This document shows positions 15,612 through 24,076 of a DNA stretch of 64,000 bases, piece after piece. The stretch's first letter is position 1. Every line of letters begins with the position of its first letter. The translations under genes were made by a program, and so were the position numbers. Below the pieces are notes generated by a model, which worked only from the letters and a program-made list of their open reading frames with translations, had not been told where the DNA came from and did no database searches. Where the stretch lies: contig NZ_VFPH01000002.1 of the NCBI RefSeq assembly GCF_006717045.1, forward strand, positions 2,728,001 through 2,792,000, written 5' to 3'. Source of the DNA: Pseudonocardia cypriaca (GTDB taxonomy: Bacteria > Actinomycetota > Actinomycetes > Mycobacteriales > Pseudonocardiaceae).

Positions 15612-16955
15612 CTACAGCCAACCCGGAACCACCAGAACCAGCCACGTGACGAGCGGAGCGATCAACACCATCGAGAAGCCCCACATCATCAACCGGCGGT
15701 AGACGTAGTCGCGCTCGTTCTCGGGCGTGTTCGCAACGGTGAGCGCTCCGGACGTCGAGTACGGGCTGGAGTCCACGACCGACGAGGAGATCGCCAGCGC
15801 GGTGATCACCCCGATCGCGCCGAGCTCCCCGCCGAGCAGCAGCGGCACCGCCAGCGGGATCAGTGCGGCGAGGATCCCGGTGGTGGAGGCGAACGCGGAG
15901 ACGACGCTGCCGATGTAGCAGATCAGCAGCGCGGCGACGAGCGGGACACCGATCGCCGCGACCGACTCCCCGAGCCAGTCGATCGTGCCGTTCTCCTGCA
16001 TCAGGTTGACGAAGGTGACGATCCCGCAGACCAGCAGCACGGTCGGCCACGCCACTTGCGCGACGGCACCCTTGTATGAGTTCGGGGCAACCAGGGAGAG
16101 CAGCACGGCCGCGGTGACGGCGAGCAGGCCGACGTCGAGCTGGAAGGCCAGCGCCCCGACGGCCACGCCCAGGAGCGCGACGAGCGTGAGCGAGCGGTTC
16201 AGGTCGAGCGTGGTGACCGGCCTGGGCTCCCCGTCGCCGAAGGTGGCACCGGTGGCGCCGCTCATGGTGGCCTTCGCGGCGCCAGGGCCCTCCTTGCGCT
16301 CGGCCACCTCCGCCACGGCCGGCTCCTCGACGACCCTGCCCAGGAGCTCCCGCCCGCCGAAGATGAAGAACATGACGATGTTGAGCAGCAGGTTGAAGAC
16401 CAGGCTGCCGAAGAAGAGGAACGCCGGGCTGCCCGGGAGCTGACTCTCGGCCACGACGTTGTTGGTGATCACGCCGAAGACGCTGATCGGCGAGAACCCG
16501 CCCGCCGTCGCCCCGTTGATGATCGACAGGCCCATCAGGACCGGGTTGATCTTGTGGCGCACCGCGAAGCTCAGCCCCACCGGCGCGATGATGGCGACCG
16601 CGGCCGGCACGACCGAACCGGCCGCGGTGAGCACGGCGGTGACCGCGAACATGATCCAGGGGATGAACGCGATCCGCCCCAGTACCAGCTGCACGGCGCG
16701 ATGGACGAGCCAGTCGACCGTGCCGTTGGCGCGGGCGATCGCGAACAGGAACGTGACGCCGACCAGCGTCACGAACAGGCTCCCCGGGAAACCTTCGAAG
16801 ATGGCGTCCGCGACGTCGTCGGGGGAGCCTTCCAGCACCGCCGAGCCGATTACGAACGCCGCGACCAGCGCGATGGCGCCCAGGTTGATCGGGAGGAGGG
16901 TGGCGATCACGAACGCGACCACCAGGGCGAGGATCGAGACCACGTGGATGGACAT
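15612..16955 (-). CDS. MatC-type dicarboxylate/malonate transporter
   Basis: This 447-residue inner-membrane transporter has about 12 helices in two halves joined by a charged loop (about residues 215-260, VEEPAVAEVAERKEGPGAAK). ATG at 16955 is preceded by GAGGAAG. The N-terminal half (NLGAIALVAAFVIG, FPGSLFVTLVGVTFLFAIARANGT) is the MatC N-terminal domain named after the Rhizobium malonate carrier, and the C-terminal half repeats the pattern (WPTVLLVCGIVTFVNLMQENGT). The conserved NGATAGGFSPISVFG and SSSVVDSSPYSTSGAL are likely substrate or ion sites. Malonate or a related dicarboxylate is the likely cargo. Confidence 0.88.
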   Translation of the reverse strand: MSIHVVSILALVVAFVIATLLPINLGAIALVAAFVIGSAVLEGSPDDVADAIFEGFPGSLFVTLVGVTFLFAIARANGTVDWLVHRAVQLVLGRIAFIPWIMFAVTAVLTAAGSVVPAAVAIIAPVGLSFAVRHKINPVLMGLSIINGATAGGFSPISVFGVITNNVVAESQLPGSPAFLFFGSLVFNLLLNIVMFFIFGGRELLGRVVEEPAVAEVAERKEGPGAAKATMSGATGATFGDGEPRPVTTLDLNRSLTLVALLGVAVGALAFQLDVGLLAVTAAVLLSLVAPNSYKGAVAQVAWPTVLLVCGIVTFVNLMQENGTIDWLGESVAAIGVPLVAALLICYIGSVVSAFASTTGILAALIPLAVPLLLGGELGAIGVITALAISSSVVDSSPYSTSGALTVANTPENERDYVYRRLMMWGFSMVLIAPLVTWLVLVVPGWL

Positions 16956-16989
16956 GCGCACTTCCTCACGGCCGCGTTGACGGAGGTTG

Positions 16990-17004
16990 TTCCACATTGC
17001 GAAA
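16990..17004. promoter_or_regulatory. Candidate IclR operator between divergent matC and aminotransferase units
   Basis: TTCCACATTGCGAAA is a 15-bp imperfect palindrome with 5 of 7 base pairs matched around a central T, similar in size and ends to IclR-type sites. It sits in the 111-bp gap from which the transporter operon reads left and the aminotransferase operon reads right. Confidence 0.45.
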
Positions 17005-17066
17005 GTCTGATTCCGTCAGGAGTATGGTTCCGGTCACTGCGAGCGTCAACCCGTCGGGAGGTCCGC

Positions 17067-18239
17067 GTGCACATCACCGGAGGGCGTCACTTCCTGCAGA
17101 TCCCCGGGCCGACGAACGTGCCGGACCGGGTGCTGCGGGCGATGGCCGCGCCGACGATCGACCACCGCGGGCCCGAGTTCGCCGAGCTGACGAAGGCCGT
17201 GCTGGCCGCGCTCGGCCCGGTGTTCGGCACCGGCGGTCCCGTCGTGATCTACCCGTCGTCCGGCACGGGCGCGTGGGAGGCGGCGCTGGTCAACACGCTG
17301 AGCCCGGGTGACCGCGTGCTGATGAGCGAGACCGGGCACTTCTCGACGCTCTGGTCGGAGCTCGCGGGCCGGCTCGGGCTGCAGGTCGAGGTGATCCCCG
17401 GCGACTGGCGCCACGGCGCCGACCCGGCGGAGATCGCGAGCCGGCTCGCCGCCGACGAGCGGCAGGAGATCAAGGCCGTCTGCGTGGTGCACAACGAGAC
17501 GTCCACCGGCGTCACCAGCCGGATCCCGGACGTGCGTGCGGCGCTCGACGCGGTCGGCCACCCGGCCCTGCTGCTCGTCGACACCATCTCCTCGCTCGCG
17601 TCGATCGACTACCGGCACGACGAGTGGGGCGTGGACGTCACGGTCGCCGGGTCGCAGAAGGGCCTGATGCTGCCGCCCGGCCTCGGGTTCAACGCGATCA
17701 GCGAGAAGGCGCTCGCGGCGAGCCGGGCGGCCGCGATGCCGCGCTCGTACTGGGACTGGGGGCCGATCATCGCGGCCAACCAGCGCGGCTTCTTCCCCTA
17801 CACCCCGGGCACCAACCTGCTCTACGGCCTGCGCGAGGCGTGCGCGATGCTCGCCGAGGAGGGGCTGCCCGACGTCTTCGCGCGGCACCAGCGGCACGCC
17901 GCGGCCACCAGGGCCGCCGTGCGCGCGTGGGGCCTCGAGGTGCTGTGCGCCGACGAGCGCGAGCACTCCGGCTCGCTCACCGCAGTGCTGCTGCCCGACG
18001 GGCACGACGCCGACGAGGTGCGGCGGGTGATCCTGGACAGGTACGACATGTCCCTCGGCGCGGGGCTCGGCAGGCTCGCGGGAAAGATCTTCCGCATCGG
18101 CCACCTCGGCCATTTCAACGACCTCACGCTCATCGGCACCCTCGGTGGGGTACAGATGGGTCTGCAGCTCGCCGGTGTGCCGATCAAGCCGGGAGGTGTG
18201 GAAGCGGCAGTCGAACACCTGCGGGAGGCAGCACGATGA
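17067..18239 (+). CDS. Serine-glyoxylate aminotransferase-type class V aminotransferase
   Basis: This 390-residue PLP enzyme starts at GTG 17067 with GGGAGG 5 nt upstream. The first residues (HFLQIPGPTNVPDRVLRAM) are the fingerprint of the serine-glyoxylate/alanine-glyoxylate aminotransferase group. PLP-binding lysine is K198 in VAGSQKGLMLPPG, and VDTISSLASID supplies the pyridine-binding Asp. The FFPYTPGTNLLYGLREA segment closes the active site. Reaction in the family: an amino donor such as serine or alanine plus glyoxylate gives glycine. Its stop overlaps the start of the dehydrogenase gene by 4 bp (ATGA), so the two proteins should work in one pathway. Confidence 0.92.
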   Translation: MHITGGRHFLQIPGPTNVPDRVLRAMAAPTIDHRGPEFAELTKAVLAALGPVFGTGGPVVIYPSSGTGAWEAALVNTLSPGDRVLMSETGHFSTLWSELAGRLGLQVEVIPGDWRHGADPAEIASRLAADERQEIKAVCVVHNETSTGVTSRIPDVRAALDAVGHPALLLVDTISSLASIDYRHDEWGVDVTVAGSQKGLMLPPGLGFNAISEKALAASRAAAMPRSYWDWGPIIAANQRGFFPYTPGTNLLYGLREACAMLAEEGLPDVFARHQRHAAATRAAVRAWGLEVLCADEREHSGSLTAVLLPDGHDADEVRRVILDRYDMSLGAGLGRLAGKIFRIGHLGHFNDLTLIGTLGGVQMGLQLAGVPIKPGGVEAAVEHLREAAR

Positions 18240-21172
18240 CCGAGCTCCAGCAGGCGCTCGACCGCGAGCTCGACGGCGAGGTGCTGTTCGACGACTACAC
18301 CCGCCACCTCTTCTCGCGCGACGCGAGCATGTACGCGATCACGCCGATCGGGGTGGTCGCGCCGCGGCACGCGGGCGACGTCGTCACGGCCGTGCGGATC
18401 GCACGCGAGCACGGGGTGCCCGTGCTGCCGCGTGGCGGCGGCACGAGCCTCGCCGGGCAGACCGTCGGCGAGGCGCTCGTGCTCGACTTCTCGCGGCACA
18501 TGAGCGCGATCGTCGAGCTCGATCCGGAGGCGCGCACCGCGCGCGTGCAGCCCGGTGTGGTGCAGGACCAGCTCAACCGCGCCGCAGCTGCGCACGGGCT
18601 GATGTTCGGGCCCGACACCTCGACGTCCAACCGGGCCACGATCGGCGGGATGATCGGCAACAACTCCGCAGGCAGCGGGTCCGTGCGGTACGGGATGACG
18701 ATCGACCACGTCCGCTCGCTCGACGTGGTGCTCTCCGACGCCTCGACTGCCCGGTTCGGGCCGGTCGACGAGGCCGAGCGCGCCCGCCGCGCGGCGGGCG
18801 ACACCCTCGAGGCCCGGCTGTACCGGGAGCTGCCCGCACTCGTCGACGCGCACCGGGACGCGATCGCCACCGGGTTCCCGAAGTTCTGGCGGCGCGCCGG
18901 GGGCTACCGGCTGGACCGGCTCGCAGAGCCGATCGACGGAGCCCCGTTCGACCTCGCCCGGTTCGTCGTCGGCTCGGAGGGCACGCTCGTCGTCGCCACC
19001 GAGGCCGAGGTGGGGCTGGTGCCCAAGCCGAGCCGCACCGTGATCGCCGTCGGGCACTTCCGCTCCACCCAGGCCGCGATCAACGCCACCGAGGACGCGC
19101 TGGCGTGCGAGCCCGCGGCCGTCGAGCTGCTGGACCGCACGATCCTGGACCTGTCCAGGTCGAAGCTCGAGTACGCCGCGCTGGGCTCGATCCTGCACGA
19201 CGACCCGGACGCGCTGCTGTTCGTCTCGTTCACCGGCGACGACGCCGACGAGCTCTCCGCGCAGCTGAACAGGCTCGACGCGTTGTGGAAGCGCCACGGC
19301 CACGGCTACCACACCCTCCTCGCCGAGACGGCCGCCCAGCAGGCCGCGCTGCTCAAGGTCCGCAAGGCGGGGCTCGGGCTGCTGATGGCGGCGAGCAGCG
19401 GCGCCAACCGGCCCGTGGCGTTCGTCGAGGACACGGCCGTCGGCCCGGACCGGCTCGCCGAGTACAGCGAGCGGTTCGCGAAGGTGCTCGAGCGGAACGG
19501 CATGCGGGCCGGGTTCTACGGCCACGCGTCGGTGGGCTGCCTGCACGTGCGGCCGTTCGTCGACCTCTCCCGGCCGGAGGAAGTCGCGAAGATGCGGGCT
19601 GTTGCCGAGGAGGTCCGGGACCTGGTCGCCGAGTTCGGCGGCGCCAACTCCTCCGAGCACGGCGACGGCCTGGCCCGCAGCGAGTTCAACCGGCACCTGT
19701 TCGGCGACGAGCTGTACGAGGCCATGCGCCGGGTCAAGGGGATCTTCGACCCGGAGGGCCGGATGAACCCCGGCAAGATCGTCGACGCCCCGTCGATGAC
19801 CGACAACCTGCGCGAGCCCGCGCTGCCGCCCGCCGGGCCGCTGACGACCATGCTGGACTTCACCGTCGTGGCAGGCGGGCAGCACGGGATGCGCGGCGCC
19901 GCCGACCGCTGCATGAACATCGGGCTGTGCCGCAAGGACGACGTCGGCGTGATGTGCCCGTCGTACATGGCCACCCACCGCGAGGAGGACGCCACCCGCG
20001 GTCGGGCGAACGCGCTGGTGAAGGCCCTGTCCGAGCCCGACCCGTCAACCGCGCTCGGCGACGAGCGGCTGCACGAGGTGCTCGACCTGTGCCTGATGTG
20101 CAAGGCCTGCAAGAGCGAGTGCCCGCTCTCGGTGGACATGGCCACCCTCAAAGCCGAGGCCCTGCACCACAAGCACGAGACGAAGGGCATCCCCCTGCGC
20201 TCACGGGTGTTCGCGGGGATCCGAGGCCTCAACCGCCTCGGCGCGGCGAGCGCCCCGATGGCGAACCTGCCCAACCGCGTCCCCGCGCTCCGAAAGCTGA
20301 TGGCCAGGGCGATCGGAATCGCACCGGAACGCCCGCTCCCGGTCTTCGCCCAGGAAACGCTGCTGACCTGGTTCCACGGGAGGGGACGTCAGCAAAGCCA
20401 CTTTCATGACGCCACGCGTCAGCAAAGCCACTTTGCTGACACCGGGAGCCGGGGGCCGCTCACCTTCCTCGGCGACTCCTTCACCTCCTTCACCGAGCCC
20501 GCCATCGGCATCGCGGCCATCGAGCTGCTGGAGCGCGCCGGATGGGACGTTCGGCTGGAGTCGAACGGCTGCTGCGGGCGGGCCGCGTTCTCCAAGGGGA
20601 TGCTCGACCAGGCCAAGCGGCAGGCGTCGGGCCTGGTCGACGCGCTCGCCGGCACGGAGGGCCCGATCGCGGGCGTCGAACCGTCCTGCGTGCTGACCCT
20701 CGGCGACGAGCACCGCGCCCTGCTCGGCGCCGACGACCCCCGCGTCACCGACGTGGCAGGCCGGGCCCGGCTCGTCGACGAACTGCTGGTCGAGGCCATC
20801 GACGACGGCGCCCTGCGGCTGCGCGACGACGCGTGGCCCGCGGGCAAGCGGATCCTCTACCACGGGCACTGCCACCAGAAGGCCGAGGTCGGCACCGCCG
20901 CCACGGTGGCGCTGCTCTCCCGGATCCCGGGTGCCGTGGTCGTCGAGGTCGACGCCGGGTGCTGCGGGATGGCCGGCTCGTTCGGGTTCGAGGCCGAGCA
21001 CTACGAGGTGTCGATGAAGGTGGGCGAGGACCGCCTCTTCCCCGCCGTACGCGCCGAGCCAGAGGGCACCGTCATCGCCGCAACGGGCGTCTCCTGCCGC
21101 CAGCAGATCGCCCACGGCACCACCCGCCGCGCCCACCACCCCGTCGAGCTGATCCGCGCCGCACTGGCCTGA
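18236..21172 (+). CDS. FAD-linked oxidase/Fe-S fusion, D-2-hydroxyacid (D-2-hydroxyglutarate) dehydrogenase type
   Basis: This 978-residue, YdiJ/D-2HGDH-like enzyme oxidises a D-2-hydroxyacid and passes electrons on through Fe-S clusters. In order: a PCMH-type FAD domain (PRGGGTSLAGQT, about residue 75; TIGGMIGNNSAGSGSVRYGMT; FVVGSEGTL), FAD-oxidase C domain ending EGRMNPGKIVDAP, ferredoxin-type clusters (CMNIGLCRK-GVMCPSY; CLMCKACKSECP, about residue 620), and two CCG domains (ESNGCCGRAAFS and DAGCCGMAGSFGFE). Residues 718-736 are a direct repeat of RQQSHF encoded by a palindromic DNA repeat inserted in frame between the Fe-S domain and the first CCG domain. Coupled to the aminotransferase, it could supply glyoxylate or a 2-oxoacid. 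Confidence 0.9.
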   Translation: MTELQQALDRELDGEVLFDDYTRHLFSRDASMYAITPIGVVAPRHAGDVVTAVRIAREHGVPVLPRGGGTSLAGQTVGEALVLDFSRHMSAIVELDPEARTARVQPGVVQDQLNRAAAAHGLMFGPDTSTSNRATIGGMIGNNSAGSGSVRYGMTIDHVRSLDVVLSDASTARFGPVDEAERARRAAGDTLEARLYRELPALVDAHRDAIATGFPKFWRRAGGYRLDRLAEPIDGAPFDLARFVVGSEGTLVVATEAEVGLVPKPSRTVIAVGHFRSTQAAINATEDALACEPAAVELLDRTILDLSRSKLEYAALGSILHDDPDALLFVSFTGDDADELSAQLNRLDALWKRHGHGYHTLLAETAAQQAALLKVRKAGLGLLMAASSGANRPVAFVEDTAVGPDRLAEYSERFAKVLERNGMRAGFYGHASVGCLHVRPFVDLSRPEEVAKMRAVAEEVRDLVAEFGGANSSEHGDGLARSEFNRHLFGDELYEAMRRVKGIFDPEGRMNPGKIVDAPSMTDNLREPALPPAGPLTTMLDFTVVAGGQHGMRGAADRCMNIGLCRKDDVGVMCPSYMATHREEDATRGRANALVKALSEPDPSTALGDERLHEVLDLCLMCKACKSECPLSVDMATLKAEALHHKHETKGIPLRSRVFAGIRGLNRLGAASAPMANLPNRVPALRKLMARAIGIAPERPLPVFAQETLLTWFHGRGRQQSHFHDATRQQSHFADTGSRGPLTFLGDSFTSFTEPAIGIAAIELLERAGWDVRLESNGCCGRAAFSKGMLDQAKRQASGLVDALAGTEGPIAGVEPSCVLTLGDEHRALLGADDPRVTDVAGRARLVDELLVEAIDDGALRLRDDAWPAGKRILYHGHCHQKAEVGTAATVALLSRIPGAVVVEVDAGCCGMAGSFGFEAEHYEVSMKVGEDRLFPAVRAEPEGTVIAATGVSCRQQIAHGTTRRAHHPVELIRAALA
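20388..20440 (+). repeat. In-frame tandem palindromic repeat inside dehydrogenase gene (family copy 2)
   Basis: Two 23-bp units start 30 bp apart (20388-20410 and 20418-20440), both beginning GTCAGCAAAGCCACTTT. The second is a hairpin with 10-bp arms GTCAGCAAAG/CTTTGCTGAC around CCA; the first has two mismatches in the stem. The 30-bp period is ten codons, so the protein frame stays open and reads RQQSHF twice. Related units lie at 8504 and 48486, in both cases outside genes. Confidence 0.85.
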
Positions 21173-21177
21173 CGGCC

Positions 21178-21334
21178 CTACCGGCTCTCGAAGAGCACCT
21201 CGGGGAACCGTTCCGACGGGCCGTCGAGCAGCGGGGCCCACCGCCCCTCCAGGTGCTCTCGCAGGTCTCGCCCGTGACGGACCGAGGCGCGGATCGCCGA
21301 CGCCCGGCGCCGGGTGGCCCAGGCCCCGGGAGGT
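21178..21334 (-). other. Short gap with a possible gene tail
   Basis: The leftward frame encodes about 45 residues (RASAIRASVRHGRDL, then HLEGRWAPLLDGPSERFPEVLF) that look protein-like and end with TAG at 21178, but there is no start codon of its own and the upstream part of the frame is antisense-like sequence inside the asparaginase gene. It may be the worn C-terminus of a lost gene. I cannot name the family. Confidence 0.3.
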
Positions 21335-22297
21335 TCAGGAGCGGAACGCGTCCAGGGCCGGCTCGACCTCGCCCACCGGCTCGCCGTGGCCCAGCACCGC
21401 GACCCGGCCGACGGCGCCGAGCCCGGGCACGCCGAGCGTCTCCAGCAGCCCGGTGACAACCGGCGGAAGCGGACGCGGTGAGCCGTCCGCGATCTTCACG
21501 GCGAGGGCGGAGCCGTCGGGCAGTGCCGCGGCGAACACGCCCTCCGCGCCGTCCTTGGCGACGAGGCCCGGCACGGCCTCGATCAGCCTCGTGGGGAACC
21601 GGCCGGTGCCGCCGAGCCACCACGGGTGCGCGCGCACGGCCGCAGCGACGCGGTGCTCGGGCGTTCCCACCGGGGCGGTGGCGATCCGCGCGAACGCGCG
21701 GGCCAGGCCGGCGGGTGTGCACGAGAAGAGCGGGGCACCGCAGCCGTCGACGGTGACGTGCAGGGGGTCGCCGTCTCCGGTCAGCTCCGCGATCGTGGCG
21801 CGGATCGCGCGCTGCAGGGGGTGGTCGGGGGCCCGGTAGCCGGCTCGGTCCCACCCGGCGGCCACGCACGTGGCGAGCATCGCGGAGTGCTTGCCCGAGC
21901 AGTTCTGCGTGAGCGGCGTTGGCTTGTTCCCGGCGACCACCCACGCGGTCGCAGCGTCGGTGTCGAGCGGGAGGGCCGGGGTGTTCTGCAGGTCGGCCTC
22001 GTCGAGGCCCGCTCCGGCGAGGATGCGGCGCACGCCAGCCAGGTGGTCCGGCTCGCCGGAGTGGCTGGCGCAGGCGAGGGCGAGCAGCTCGCCGTCGAGG
22101 TCGAGTCCGCAGCGCAGCATCGCGACCGCCTGCACGAGCTTGAGCGACGAGCGCGCGAAGAACGTGACGTCCGGGTCGCCGTATCCCGCCCGCACCGACC
22201 CGTCGGGCGCGAGCACGACCACGTGACCCCGGTGCACGGACTCCACCACCCCGCCGCGCACGACACGCGCCACGACCTGCGCCCGCTCCCCGATCAC
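21335..22297 (-). CDS. L-asparaginase II (AnsA/thermolabile-type family)
   Basis: This 320-residue cytoplasmic amidohydrolase of the rhizobial asparaginase II family (PF06089) would convert asparagine to aspartate and ammonia. Landmarks from the N-terminus are GGVVESVHRGHVVVL, FFARSSLKLVQAVAML (the conserved SxK pair thought to be catalytic), ASHSGEPDHLAGVRRIL, NCSGKHSAMLATC (second SGKH motif) and VDGCGAPLFS. Length is normal. It stands alone, starting 60 bp from the end of the leftward LysR-hydrolase gene, with which it could be co-transcribed. Confidence 0.93.
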   Translation of the reverse strand: MIGERAQVVARVVRGGVVESVHRGHVVVLAPDGSVRAGYGDPDVTFFARSSLKLVQAVAMLRCGLDLDGELLALACASHSGEPDHLAGVRRILAGAGLDEADLQNTPALPLDTDAATAWVVAGNKPTPLTQNCSGKHSAMLATCVAAGWDRAGYRAPDHPLQRAIRATIAELTGDGDPLHVTVDGCGAPLFSCTPAGLARAFARIATAPVGTPEHRVAAAVRAHPWWLGGTGRFPTRLIEAVPGLVAKDGAEGVFAAALPDGSALAVKIADGSPRPLPPVVTGLLETLGVPGLGAVGRVAVLGHGEPVGEVEPALDAFRS

Positions 22298-22356
22298 ACG
22301 TGCACGCTACGTCGCCACCGGCTCCCGCTCCCGCTCCTGTGCGGCAGGCAACGCGG

Positions 22357-23565
22357 TCAGGCGCTGCGCGAGCCCCCTGCCCGCTCCCCCACCTCCCGCA
22401 CGAACGCGCCGGCCTGCTGCAGCGCCTCCGCCGCCTCGGGCAGGAACGACCAGAACATCTGGAACTGGTGCGTCTCGGCGGGGTAGAGCTCCAGACGGGC
22501 GTCGACGCCGTGCTCGCGAGCGCGCTCGACGAGCCGCCGCGCCTCGGTGCGGGCCTTGTCCCCCGTGGCCGCCTGCACGAGGAGGGGCGGTAGCCCGCGG
22601 AGGTCGGCGAGCAGCGGGCTGACCAGCGGGTCGTCCACCGGGTGGCCGTCGAGGTAGAGCTCGCGGCTGCGGCGCACGTGCCCGACGAGCTCCGCATCCG
22701 CCACCGGGTCGAGGTGGGCACCGGTGAGGTCGAGGCCGGGGCAGAGCAGCACGGCACCGCCCGGCATCGGCAGGCCCTCCGCGACGAGGCTGAGCAGCAG
22801 CGACAGCACGAGCGCCCCGCCGGTGGAGTCGCCCACCACCACGACCCGGTCCGGGGACGGCGCCCGCTCGACGATCCACGCGTACGCGCGCAGGGCGTCC
22901 TGAACGGCGGCGGGGAAGGGGTGCTCCGGCGCGAGGCGGTAGTCGGGCAGCACCGCGCCGGTGCCCGCGGCGAGCGCGAACGCCCCGACGAGCGGGCGGT
23001 AGCCGAACGCGGACCCGAGGATGTAGCCGCCGCCGTGCAGGTAGAGCACGGTCGTCTCCTGCTCCGGCGATCCGGTGAGCACCAGCGACGGCACGCCGCC
23101 CGCGTTGGCCGGCCGGACGAGCACCTCGGCGGGCACCGCGAACTGCGCGTGCATCGCCTCGACGGCGTCCCGCAGCTCCTGCAGACCCGCGTCGACGCCG
23201 AGCGCCTCGCGCAGCTCGTCCCAGTGCCGGGTGGCGCGGCCGATCAGCTCGCCGCCGACGGCGCGCGTGGCGGCCACCGCGTCGTCGAGGCGCTCGAGCA
23301 GGTCGACCGCGCGGGGCAGGAGCGCCTCCCCGGCCAGGGTGAGCTCCACGCGGTGGGTCGACCGGCGCAGCAGCTCGGCGCCCAGCAACCGCTTTAGGGC
23401 CCGGATCTGGCGGCTCAGCGCGGGCTGCGAGAGGTATAGCCGGGCCGCGGCCCGCCCGAAGTTCAGCTCCTCGGCGACCGCGACGAACGCCCGCAGGTGG
23501 CGCAGCTCGACGGCGTCGGGTGCTTGTGGGAGCGCGAGCAGGCGCCCAGGGGACGACTCGTCCAT
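22357..23565 (-). CDS. LysR-type helix-turn-helix fused to an HSL-family alpha/beta hydrolase
   Basis: This 402-residue fusion starts at ATG 23565. Residues 17-80 are a complete LysR DNA-binding domain (VELRHLRAFVAVAEELNFGR, then SQPALSRQIRALKRLLG). Residues 100-150 are a helical linker, where the usual LysR ligand domain would begin. Residues 170-395 are a family IV (hormone-sensitive-lipase-like) hydrolase: oxyanion motif HGGG at 177-180, nucleophile S247 in GDSTGG, acid D336 and H366 in AETHQF. So a hydrolase has taken the place of the periplasmic-binding-protein-type sensor. The enzyme domain looks active. It may bind DNA and sense, or hydrolyse, an ester. It is divergent from two hydrolase-like genes, the likely targets. 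Confidence 0.9.
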   Translation of the reverse strand: MDESSPGRLLALPQAPDAVELRHLRAFVAVAEELNFGRAAARLYLSQPALSRQIRALKRLLGAELLRRSTHRVELTLAGEALLPRAVDLLERLDDAVAATRAVGGELIGRATRHWDELREALGVDAGLQELRDAVEAMHAQFAVPAEVLVRPANAGGVPSLVLTGSPEQETTVLYLHGGGYILGSAFGYRPLVGAFALAAGTGAVLPDYRLAPEHPFPAAVQDALRAYAWIVERAPSPDRVVVVGDSTGGALVLSLLLSLVAEGLPMPGGAVLLCPGLDLTGAHLDPVADAELVGHVRRSRELYLDGHPVDDPLVSPLLADLRGLPPLLVQAATGDKARTEARRLVERAREHGVDARLELYPAETHQFQMFWSFLPEAAEALQQAGAFVREVGERAGGSRSA

Positions 23566-23674
23566 GGGGCGATTCTCGCCGGTGATCGCGTCCCGTGGTG
23601 ATGCGTTCCGGACACGACGGTCATGCGCACTCGGCCTTTCCCCCGGCGCCGTCCCCGGTGCGAGCGTCTTCCAC

Positions 23675-24076
23675 ATGGCACTCGAGTTCCACGGCACCGC
23701 CCGGCTCGCCCTCCGGGGCGCGACGGGCCGGCTGTGGTCGGACCTGCACCAGCCCGGCGGCCCGTCCCGGACGCCGCTGCTGGTGTTCTTCCCGGACGTG
23801 CTGCGGCCGGTCGTCGACCCGGCCGCGCTCGGCCGTGCCGGGTTGACGGTCCTCGTGCCCCGTCCCGGCGGCGTGGCCGACGCGATCACCGTCGTCGAGT
23901 GGGCGGCCGAGCACGCCGCCGAGCTCGACGCCGACCCGGCGCGCCTGCTCGTCGGCGGCGAGCGCTCGGGGGCAGCGCTCGCCGCCGCCGTGGCCCGGCA
24001 CGCCCGTCACCAGGGATGGCCGCCGCTGCAGCTCTTCGTGCTGCCGGCACAACCGAACCGAGAGGAACCACGATGA
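23675..24076 (+). CDS. Truncated alpha/beta hydrolase-like protein lacking the nucleophile
   Basis: This is a 133-residue protein starting MALEFHGTARLALRG. It has the first half of an alpha/beta hydrolase: a strand PLLVFFP where HGGG should follow, and a nucleophile elbow LLVGGERSGAALAAAVARHA in which Arg97 stands where the Ser of G-D/E-S-x-G is expected. The oxyanion histidine-glycine motif is missing and the protein stops before the acid and histidine. It is therefore not an active esterase. The frame is intact, codon use is normal and its stop overlaps the next gene by 4 bp, so it seems to be kept. It lies 109 bp from the divergent LysR-hydrolase fusion. Confidence 0.7.
   Translation: MALEFHGTARLALRGATGRLWSDLHQPGGPSRTPLLVFFPDVLRPVVDPAALGRAGLTVLVPRPGGVADAITVVEWAAEHAAELDADPARLLVGGERSGAALAAAVARHARHQGWPPLQLFVLPAQPNREEPR

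Noticed and set aside
18145..20409. Second rightward frame of about 750 codons within the dehydrogenase gene
   Set aside because: Another frame of the same strand, Arg-rich and without motifs, while the chosen frame shows FAD and Fe-S signatures throughout.
21178..21334. A small leftward gene after the dehydrogenase
   Set aside because: The residues look protein-like but there is no start codon within the gap. Listed only as a possible gene tail.
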